9,240 nucleotides of DNA from JANNAV01 sp031384695 (GTDB lineage Bacteria > Pseudomonadota > Alphaproteobacteria > Rhodobacterales > Rhodobacteraceae): assembly GCA_031384695.1 (NCBI GenBank), contig JANNAV010000099.1:1-9240 (forward strand). Direction: 5' to 3'. A program made the translations under genes and the position numbers. The notes below the pieces were generated by a model that had not been told where the DNA came from, did no database searches, and worked only from the letters and a program-made list of their open reading frames with translations. Below are positions 1-6,249 of this stretch, in pieces (position 1 is the first letter of the stretch; the number at the start of each line of letters is the position of its first letter).

Positions 1-786
1 CATCGCCGGTTCGTGGCGCTGGCGGGCGGGCGGGATGCCGATATCGTGGTGATCCCCACCGCGTCGCAGATGGAGAGCACCGGGGCGGATTACAACCGGA
101 TGTTCCGCGAACTTGGCGCGGCGCAGGTGGAGTTTCTGCCGATCACCAGCCGGGCCGACTGCGAAGACCCCAAATATGTGGCGATGCTGGAGCGGGCGAG
201 TGGGATTTTCATCACTGGCGGCAATCAGTTGCGGCTGTCCACCATTCTGGGCGGCACGGCGATTGCGCAGGCCATAAGGCGGGCGAACGCGCAAGGGGTT
301 GTGGTGGCCGGCACTTCGGCCGGGGCGTCGATCATGTCGGAGCATATGATCGGTGGCGGGCAAAGCAATGTGGGGCCGCTGGAGGGGGCGGTGACGCTGG
401 CGCCGGGGCTAGGGCTGACCAATGCGGTGATCATTGACCAGCATTTCACCCAGAGGAACCGGCTGGGGCGGCTGCTGGCGGCATCGTCGTTCAATCCGTT
501 CCTGATCGGGCTGGGGATTGACGAGGATACGGCGGCGTTCATTGGCCCGGATAATGTGCTGGAAGTGGTGGGGTCAGGGACGGTGACGGTGGTGGATGCG
601 GGCGGCATCACCCATTCGTCGATGTGGAACGCGAAGCCCGGGCAGGCGCTGAGCCTTTTGGGCCTGCGGGTGGATGTGATGGGCGAGGGCTGCCGGTACG
701 ATCTGAAAACCCGCAAATCCTATCCGCCCGAGGCGGAACTGGGGTTGGGGCAATTGGCTGCAGAAGACGGGACCAGGGATATCTGA
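1..786 (+). CDS. cphB: Cyanophycinase (peptidase S51 family), 5' end cut off by window
   Basis: Cyanophycinase is a cytosolic serine-type exopeptidase that cleaves cyanophycin (multi-L-arginyl-poly-L-aspartate) into beta-Asp-Arg dipeptides. The frame is open from base 1 (HRRFVALAGG...), which matches the family region just after the start of the protein, so the true start lies upstream and roughly 20-30 residues are missing. A GTG at 13 is internal, not a start. In window codon numbering, the nucleophile elbow GTSAGA has its Ser at codon 106. Other family signatures are IVVIPTAS near codon 20, ITGGNQLRLS near 70, DQHF at 146-149 followed by QRNRLGRL, and GIDEDTA near 175. It lies 57 bp upstream of the cphA start on the same strand, the usual cphB-cphA pairing, so family and context agree. 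The other catalytic residues (His, Glu) cannot be assigned firmly by eye. Confidence 0.93.
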   Translation, partial: HRRFVALAGGRDADIVVIPTASQMESTGADYNRMFRELGAAQVEFLPITSRADCEDPKYVAMLERASGIFITGGNQLRLSTILGGTAIAQAIRRANAQGVVVAGTSAGASIMSEHMIGGGQSNVGPLEGAVTLAPGLGLTNAVIIDQHFTQRNRLGRLLAASSFNPFLIGLGIDEDTAAFIGPDNVLEVVGSGTVTVVDAGGITHSSMWNAKPGQALSLLGLRVDVMGEGCRYDLKTRKSYPPEAELGLGQLAAEDGTRDI

Positions 787-826
787 ATGTAAATCATGGT
801 GCGGGGGCGCAGATCGCCGCACCGTC

Positions 827-833
827 AGGGGAG
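827..833 (+). promoter_or_regulatory. Ribosome binding site deciding the cphA start
   Basis: AGGGGAG lies 10 bases before the ATG at 844 and fits a Shine-Dalgarno site. It supports 844 over the upstream in-frame ATG at 796, which would add 16 residues (MVRGRRSP...) unlike any CphA N-terminus. From 844 the protein begins MKIVSTNVYVGPNVW, the expected CphA start. Confidence 0.7.
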
Positions 834-843
834 TTGTGCTGCC

Positions 844-3645
844 ATGAAGATCGTCTCCACCAATGTGTATGTCGGCCCGAATGTCTGGGCGAGTTTCCCG
901 CTGATCCGGCATGTAATTGATCTTGGGGTGCTGGAGGACTGGCCTTCGGTAAAGCTGGGGACGGGGTTCATTGACGCGCTGGTGGCGGCCTTGCCGGGGT
1001 TGGCGGAACACGGCTGTTCTTACCGGGTGGAGGGCGGTTTCATCCGCCGGTTGCGCGAGGATGAGGGCACCTGGCTGGGGCATATTCTGGAGCATTGCGC
1101 GCTGGAAATTCAGGGCGAGGCGGGTTCGGATGTAAGTTTCGGGCGGACGCGCTCGACCGGGGTTCCGGGGCATTACAACATGGTGTTTGCCTATAAGCAG
1201 CGCGATGTGGGGCTTGATGCCTGTGCATTGGCCATGCGGTTGTTGATGCATATTCTGCCGGAGAATGTGAAGGCGCTGCTGGAGTACCCGTTCGATGCGG
1301 AGTTTGATTTCGCGGCGGAATTGACCAGTTTCGTGCTGTCGGCACAGCGGCGCGAGTTGGGGCCATCGACGGCAAGCCTTGTGAAGGCGGCGGAAGACCG
1401 GGATATCCCGTGGCTGCGGCTGAACGATTATTCCTTGGTGCAGTTTGGCCATGGCAAGTATCAAAAGCGGATCATGGCGACGATTACGTCCGAGACGCGG
1501 TGTATTGGCGTCGAGATTGCCGGGGATAAATCCGAGACCTCGCGGTTGTTGAACGACCTTGGCTTGCCGGTGCCAAAGCAGTTGATCGTCTATAGCGCCA
1601 AGGAGGCGGTGAAGGCGGCGCGGCGGATCGGCTTTCCGGTGGTGGTGAAGCCGTTGGATGCCAACCACGGGCGCGGCGTTTCGATCAACCTGATGGAGGA
1701 TGCGCAGGTGGAGGTGGCGCATGCCGAGGCTTACGCGCAGGGCAAGACCAGCGCGGTGATCGTGGAGAGTTTCATCACCGGGTTTGATCATCGGATGCTG
1801 GTGGTCAACGGCGTGCTGGAAGCGGCGGCCAAGCGGGTGCCGGGGCATGTGATTGGTGATGGGGTGTTGACGATTGCGCAACTGGTTGAGGAAGTGAACA
1901 AGGATCCGCGGCGCGGCATCGGCCACCAGAAGGTGCTGACCAATCTGGAGCTGGATTTTCAGGCCGAGCGGTTGATGACCGAGGCGGGGGTTACGGCTGC
2001 GAGCGTGCTGGAGGCGGGGCGGCTATTCTATCTGCGCTCCACAGCCAATTTGTCCACTGGCGGGACGGCGATTGACGTGACGGATACCGTGCATCCCGAT
2101 AACCGCGATATGGCGGAGCGGGCCGTGGTGGCGATTGGGTTGGATGTGGGCGGCGTGGATTTTCTGATCGACGATATCACCAAGTCTTACAAGGAGATCG
2201 GCGGGGCGATTGTGGAGGTGAACGCGGCGCCGGGGTTCCGGATGCATGTGTCGCCAAGTGAGGGCACGCCGCGCGATGTTTCGGGCAAGGTGATGGAGAT
2301 GCTGTTTCCGCTGGGCAGCAAGGCGCGGATTCCGATTGCGGCGATCACCGGCACCAATGGCAAGACCACCACCAGCCGGATGCTGGCGCATATCATGAAA
2401 TCCTGCGGGCACCGGGTGGGGCTGACCTCGACCGACGGGGTGTATGTCGATGGCAAGGTGACGGTGAAGGGCGATATGACCGGGCCAACCTCGGCGCAGA
2501 TGGTGCTGCGCGATCCGTCGGTGGATTTCGCGGTGATGGAGACGGCGCGGGGCGGGGTGTTGCGGGCGGGGCTTGGCTATCGGCGATCCGACGTGGCGGC
2601 CTGCCTGAATGTGTCTGAGGATCACATGGGGCTGGGCGGTATCAACACGCTGGAGGAGATGGCCAAGATCAAGCGGGTGGTGGTGGAGAGTGCGACGGAA
2701 ACCGTGGTGCTGAACGCCGATGATATCCATTGCCTGCGGATGGCCGATTATGTGACCGCCAAGACCATCTGTTACGCCACGATGAATTCGGATCATGCGC
2801 TGGTGAAGGAACATATCCGGGCGGGGGGCCGGGCGGTGGTGCTGGAGCGCGGCATGAACGGCGATATGATCACCATCTACAACCATGGCACCCATCTGCC
2901 GGTGCTGTGGTCGCATCTGATCCCGGCGACGTTCGAGGGGAAGGCCGCCTATAACGTGCAGAACGCGATGTTTGCCGCCGCGATGGCGTTCAGTTTCGGG
3001 GTTGATCTGGACAATATCCGCCACGGGCTGCGCACCTTTGACACCAGTTTCTTTCAGGTGCCGGGGCGGACCAACGTGTTTGACGAGCATGCCTTCAAGG
3101 TCATTCTGGATTACGCCCATAACCCGGCGGCGTTCATGGCGCTTTCGGGGCTGGTCGATCAGTTGGACGTGGCGGGCAAGCGGATTTTCGTGCTGTCGGT
3201 GCCCGGCGACCGGCGCGATGAGGATGTGGCGACGGCGGCGCGGATTTTGGCATCGCATTTTGATGTGTTCATCTGCAAGGCCGATGACAACCGGCGGGGG
3301 CGTGGCCATGACGAGATACCGCAACTGATGCGGGCGGCGTTGATGGCGAACGGGGTGGCGGAGGCGGCGATTCACATCGTGCCGAACGAGGTTGAGGCGC
3401 TGGAGTTTGGCCTGAACATGGCGGTTGAGGGTGATCTTTTGGTGATCAACGGCGATGACACCGTGCGCTGCTGGAAGCAGATCATCTATTTCAAGGATCC
3501 GCACCGGGTGGCACCGGCGGCGGGTACGGTGAAGGCGCGCCCCATGGTGCAGGGGATGGAGGATTTGATCACCGACGCCGATACCCTGATCCGCGACGAG
3601 CGGGGCGTGCGGCTGGCGCGCGGCGCGGGCGAAGGCGGCGATTGA
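844..3645 (+). CDS. cphA: Cyanophycin synthetase (CphA1 type), full length
   Basis: This is a 933-residue cytosolic enzyme that builds cyanophycin from Asp and Arg using two ATP-dependent sites. The N domain (about 1-165) begins with VYVGPNVW and carries an HxxEH motif (H80, E83, H84; E88 follows). A linker, GPSTASLV...FGHGKYQKR (173-209), leads into the ATP-grasp domain (about 210-490), with FPVVVKP (K269) and the metal-binding EVN (E458, N460); this domain adds Asp to the backbone. The Mur-ligase domain has P-loop GTNGKTTT (503-510), METARGG (E566), EDHMG (H594), PGR (740-742) and DYAHNP (756-761); it attaches Arg to the Asp side chain. After VINGDDTVRCWKQI there is a charged tail of about 55 residues, making it somewhat longer than cyanobacterial enzymes of about 870-900. 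Both synthetase sites look intact. Order and spacing suggest co-transcription with cphB and the next gene. Confidence 0.97.
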   Translation: MKIVSTNVYVGPNVWASFPLIRHVIDLGVLEDWPSVKLGTGFIDALVAALPGLAEHGCSYRVEGGFIRRLREDEGTWLGHILEHCALEIQGEAGSDVSFGRTRSTGVPGHYNMVFAYKQRDVGLDACALAMRLLMHILPENVKALLEYPFDAEFDFAAELTSFVLSAQRRELGPSTASLVKAAEDRDIPWLRLNDYSLVQFGHGKYQKRIMATITSETRCIGVEIAGDKSETSRLLNDLGLPVPKQLIVYSAKEAVKAARRIGFPVVVKPLDANHGRGVSINLMEDAQVEVAHAEAYAQGKTSAVIVESFITGFDHRMLVVNGVLEAAAKRVPGHVIGDGVLTIAQLVEEVNKDPRRGIGHQKVLTNLELDFQAERLMTEAGVTAASVLEAGRLFYLRSTANLSTGGTAIDVTDTVHPDNRDMAERAVVAIGLDVGGVDFLIDDITKSYKEIGGAIVEVNAAPGFRMHVSPSEGTPRDVSGKVMEMLFPLGSKARIPIAAITGTNGKTTTSRMLAHIMKSCGHRVGLTSTDGVYVDGKVTVKGDMTGPTSAQMVLRDPSVDFAVMETARGGVLRAGLGYRRSDVAACLNVSEDHMGLGGINTLEEMAKIKRVVVESATETVVLNADDIHCLRMADYVTAKTICYATMNSDHALVKEHIRAGGRAVVLERGMNGDMITIYNHGTHLPVLWSHLIPATFEGKAAYNVQNAMFAAAMAFSFGVDLDNIRHGLRTFDTSFFQVPGRTNVFDEHAFKVILDYAHNPAAFMALSGLVDQLDVAGKRIFVLSVPGDRRDEDVATAARILASHFDVFICKADDNRRGRGHDEIPQLMRAALMANGVAEAAIHIVPNEVEALEFGLNMAVEGDLLVINGDDTVRCWKQIIYFKDPHRVAPAAGTVKARPMVQGMEDLITDADTLIRDERGVRLARGAGEGGD

Positions 3646-3652
3646 TCCGGCG

Positions 3653-5377
3653 ATGAGGGAAGATGTTTCGGAGGCTTTGGAGGTGGATATCGCCTCGTCG
3701 GCCGCTTTGCGGACGGGGGATTGCCGACGGCTGACCGGGCCGGGGTTGTTGTGGGACCGCGCAGGGGCGGTGCTGGAGGCGGAGTTTCTGGACTTTGTGC
3801 CTGAGCGGGTGGCGGCCCTTTGGCAGCATCATGCGCGCCGGGTACTGGACGGCGTGGGCTGGGGCGGCGAGGGTTGTACGGAGCGGCTTTATCCGGGCGG
3901 GATCGCGGTGGCGGTCTCGGCGCCGCTGGATCAGTTGTATTCGGCGACTTATGTGGTGCAGGTGGCCTGGGCCTTCGTGGCGGCGGATTTGCTGGGGGCG
4001 GTGCGGGGTGATTTTGCCGCGATGGTTGCCGATCTGTGCTGCGTGATGGCGCGCGAGGCGGACCCGGCGTTGCGGGCTTTGGTGGCAGAGGCGGGCGCGC
4101 GGGGGCTTGAGGTGCTGGCAGACGAGGATTTCGTGACGCTTGGCCATGGTTGCGCGTCGCAAAGCTGGCCTGCCGGGGCATTGCCTGCGGTGGTGGCGTG
4201 GGAGGGGCTTGCGAACCTGCCCTTGGGGTTGATCACCGGCACCAATGGCAAGACCACGACCACGCGGCTGGCGATGGCGATGGCGCGCGAGGCGGGGATC
4301 GTGGCAGGGCTGACCTCGACCGATATGGTGCGGGTGGGGGATGCGGTGCTGGAGCGGGGGGATTTCTCGGGGCCTTCAGGCGCGCGTCTGTTGTTGCGCG
4401 ATCAGCGGTTGGAGATGGGGTTTCTGGAACTGGCGCGGGGCGGGATTTTGCGGCGGGGCTTGCCGGTGCGGCAGGCGATGGCTGCGGTGGTGACCAATGT
4501 GGCGTCGGACCATCTGGGGGAATATGGCATCACCACGGTGGCGGAACTGGCGGCGGTGAAGTTTGCCATCCGGCGGGGCTTGCGGGCGGGGGGCGTGATG
4601 ATCCTGAACGCAGATGACGCGCCGGTGGTGGCGGAGGCTGCGCGGCTGGGGCTGGACGCGTGCTGGTTTTCGCTGGATGCGGGTGCGCCGCAGATTGTGG
4701 CCGCGCGGGCGGCGGGGCAGCGCTGTGGTTATATGGAGGACGGGGTGATGTGGTTGTCGGATGCGGCGGGCGCGCAGCGGGTGATTGCGGTGGCGGATGT
4801 GCCGATTTCGATGGGGGGGGCTGCGGGGTACAATGTTGCCAATGCTTTGGCGGCGATGTGCCTCTGCGATGTGTTGGGGGTGGAGCGGGCGGCGACAGGG
4901 CGGGCGCTGGCGGCGTTCCGGTCCGACCCCAAGGACAATCCGGGGCGGTGCAATGAGTTTGCCTATAACGGCGCGCGGGTGTTTGTCGATTTCGCGCATA
5001 ATCCGCATTCGATTGCGGCGGTGACGGGGGCTTTGGCGGCGGTGCCGGCCCGGCGCAAGTTCATCATGCTGGCGCATGCGGGGGACCGGTCGGACGCGGA
5101 TATCCGGGGGTTGGCGCGGGGGGCGGTGGCGTTCGGGCCGGATTATGTGATGCTGGCCGAATTGTCGGATTATCTGCGGGGGCGCGAGGTGGGGGCGGTG
5201 ACGGCGATCCTGCGGGCGGAATGTCTGGCGCTGGGGGTGGCACCGGCGCGGATTTTGGCGGCAGGTTCGCCCGCCGACGGGGCGGCGCAGGTTTTGCGGC
5301 TGTTGCAGCCGGGCGATCTGGCGCTGTTGCTGGTGCATTCGGAGCGGGCGGAGATTTTTGCGATGTTGGGGGCGTAG
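3653..5377 (+). CDS. CphA-like Mur ligase lacking the ATP-grasp domain
   Basis: A 574-residue cytosolic protein related to CphA, with no family name I can assign. Residues 195 to the end form a complete Mur-ligase module closely resembling that of CphA: GTNGKTTT (196-203), LTSTD, ELARGG (E259), SDHLG (H287), DNPGR (428-432) and DFAHNP (446-451). All match key CphA motifs, so it is probably an active ATP-dependent amide ligase. The first 195 residues hold a reduced N domain (RRLTGPGLLWD, recalling the CphA GPNVW start) and a segment ending LGHG (163-166) that aligns with CphA FGHG (201-204). From that GHG to the P-loop is about 30 residues, against about 299 in CphA, so the ATP-grasp is missing. 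The HxxEH motif is also absent. It starts 7 bp after cphA. An alternative GTG start at 3683, with GGAGG 8 bases upstream, would give 564 residues. Acting on cyanophycin or a related polymer is inference. Confidence 0.85.
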   Translation: MREDVSEALEVDIASSAALRTGDCRRLTGPGLLWDRAGAVLEAEFLDFVPERVAALWQHHARRVLDGVGWGGEGCTERLYPGGIAVAVSAPLDQLYSATYVVQVAWAFVAADLLGAVRGDFAAMVADLCCVMAREADPALRALVAEAGARGLEVLADEDFVTLGHGCASQSWPAGALPAVVAWEGLANLPLGLITGTNGKTTTTRLAMAMAREAGIVAGLTSTDMVRVGDAVLERGDFSGPSGARLLLRDQRLEMGFLELARGGILRRGLPVRQAMAAVVTNVASDHLGEYGITTVAELAAVKFAIRRGLRAGGVMILNADDAPVVAEAARLGLDACWFSLDAGAPQIVAARAAGQRCGYMEDGVMWLSDAAGAQRVIAVADVPISMGGAAGYNVANALAAMCLCDVLGVERAATGRALAAFRSDPKDNPGRCNEFAYNGARVFVDFAHNPHSIAAVTGALAAVPARRKFIMLAHAGDRSDADIRGLARGAVAFGPDYVMLAELSDYLRGREVGAVTAILRAECLALGVAPARILAAGSPADGAAQVLRLLQPGDLALLLVHSERAEIFAMLGA

Positions 5378-5382
5378 CGAGC

Positions 5383-6030
5383 ATGACGGACGCGGCATCA
5401 AAGCAACCGCTGCCGCGCAAGCTGTCGCGCGAGGCGCGGCGGGCGCAGCTGATCGAGGCGACCATCAAGGTGGTGGCCGAGCGCGGCTATGCGCGCGCGA
5501 CGCTGACGGAAGTGGCCAGCCGGGCGGGCCTGTCGCATGGGTTGGTGAATTTCCACTTTCAAAGCAAGGAGTTGCTGCTGACCGAAACGCTGGCTTATCT
5601 CGCCGATGAGTACCGCGAAAACTGGGCGCGGGCGCTGGCGGCTGCGGGGGATGATCCGGCGCGGCAGTTGGACGCGCTGATCCGGGCGGATTTCACGCCC
5701 GAGATCTGCGCGCCGGAGCGGCTGTCGGCGTGGTGCTCGTTCTGGGGCGAGGCGCAGTGCCGGCCTTTGTATCAGGAGAAGTGCGGCTCGAATGATGCGG
5801 CTTATATCGCGCGGCTGGAGGGGATCGTGGCGGCGTTGATGGCGCAGGGCGGCTATCTGGGCTGCGTGGTGCGGACGGCGCGGGTGATCCGGGTGACGAA
5901 TGAAGGCGTGTGGATGGATATGATGACGCAAAGCGCGCCTTATTCGGTGGATGAAGGGTTGCGCACGGTGTTTTGTGCGGCGGCGGCGGTCTTTCCGCAG
6001 CATTTCAGCGATGAGGGGCTGAAGGGGTAG
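5383..6030 (+). CDS. TetR-family transcriptional regulator
   Basis: A 215-residue TetR-type DNA-binding regulator. The N-terminal helix-turn-helix lies at about 19-65: RRAQLIEATIKVVAERG, then TLTEVASRAGLS (recognition region), then NFHFQSKELLL, the classic TetR end of the DNA-binding domain. The remaining 150 residues are a helical ligand/dimer domain of the type shared with BetI (tryptophan- and cysteine-bearing, e.g. WCSFWGEAQCRPLY). Beyond that shared domain type I see no reason to call it BetI. It starts 5 bp after the Mur-ligase gene with only a weak ribosome binding site, suggesting translational coupling as last gene of the cyanophycin operon. A role as a local regulator of that operon is inferred from position. 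The operon promoter is outside the window, so no operator can be tested. It is followed by hairpins that probably end the transcript. Confidence 0.9.
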   Translation: MTDAASKQPLPRKLSREARRAQLIEATIKVVAERGYARATLTEVASRAGLSHGLVNFHFQSKELLLTETLAYLADEYRENWARALAAAGDDPARQLDALIRADFTPEICAPERLSAWCSFWGEAQCRPLYQEKCGSNDAAYIARLEGIVAALMAQGGYLGCVVRTARVIRVTNEGVWMDMMTQSAPYSVDEGLRTVFCAAAAVFPQHFSDEGLKG

Positions 6031-6051
6031 GGTGCCTCGGACCGATCTTTG

Positions 6052-6072
6052 AAACGCTCCGGGGGAGCGTTT
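6052..6072 (+). terminator. Perfect 9-bp hairpin after the TetR gene
   Basis: AAACGCTCC and GGAGCGTTT pair perfectly around a GGG loop, starting 22 bases after the TetR stop codon. The 3' arm ends in TTT but no longer T-run follows. Its position suits intrinsic termination or 3'-end protection of the cyanophycin transcript. Confidence 0.6.
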
Positions 6073-6081
6073 ACCGGGACG

Positions 6082-6112
6082 TTGCCCATTCGGCCGGAGG
6101 CCGTTTGGGCAA
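6082..6112 (+). terminator. Second hairpin, terminator-like
   Basis: TTGCCCA (6082-6088) pairs with TGGGCAA (6106-6112). Inside it, after a TT/TT internal loop, CGGCC (6091-6095) pairs with GGCCG (6099-6103) around a GGA loop. It is followed by GGTATTTT, a short T-rich tract. It sits only 9 bases after the first hairpin, so the two may act in tandem as the operon terminator. Confidence 0.55.
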
Positions 6113-6140
6113 GGTATTTTCAGCATTCCTGACGGTTGTG

Positions 6141-6213
6141 CAAATTGGGCAGCGCCTGTCTGGCGGGTGCGTGACTACGCGCCTGCCGGGGCAGGCAGGC
6201 GCGGCCCAATTTG
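6141..6213. repeat. 73-nt near-continuous palindrome (long hairpin) between converging genes
   Basis: The ends CAAATTGGGC (6141-6150) and GCCCAATTTG (6204-6213) pair perfectly. After a single A/G mismatch, 6152-6161 pairs with 6193-6202 with one G-T wobble. After a 5-nt bulge (6188-6192), 6162-6172 pairs with 6177-6187 (two G-T wobbles) around a GACT loop. This gives about 31 bp of stem in 73 nt. It lies between the converging TetR and glycerate kinase genes. It could be a bidirectional terminator or a dispersed palindromic (REP/MITE-like) element. Only one copy is visible here, so the latter cannot be judged. Confidence 0.65.
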
Positions 6214-6226
6214 ATTGAAATCAAAT
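6209..6226. repeat. AT-rich palindrome overlapping the long hairpin's right end
   Basis: ATTTGATT and AATCAAAT are exact inverted repeats around a GA centre. The element overlaps the right arm of the long hairpin, so the two structures exclude one another. It is 24 bases beyond the 3' end of the glycerate kinase gene. A terminator stem for that gene or a protein-binding site are both possible, and nothing in sequence decides. Confidence 0.4.
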
Positions 6227-6249
6227 CGGGCGAGAGAAGTGGGCGCTGT

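Noticed and set aside
796..843. Upstream ATG of cphA
   Set aside because: It adds 16 non-family residues, whereas the ATG at 844 has a good ribosome binding site and the expected N-terminus.
574..1926. Long antisense open frames over cphB and cphA (here and at 2023-3504)
   Set aside because: They are by-products of high GC and strong third-position bias opposite well-supported genes. They are rich in His, Arg and Pro with no recognisable domain.
3653..5377. Calling the paralogue CphA2
   Set aside because: As I recall, CphA2 keeps the ATP-grasp domain and has a reduced Mur part. This protein shows the opposite.
3653..5377. Paralogue as a decayed cphA pseudogene
   Set aside because: The frame is intact over 574 codons, all key Mur-ligase motifs are kept, and it is tightly coupled to its neighbours.
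5383..6030. Naming the TetR gene betI
   Set aside because: Only the general fold and C-terminal domain type are shared. No choline or betaine genes are nearby and the DNA-binding region does not specifically match BetI.
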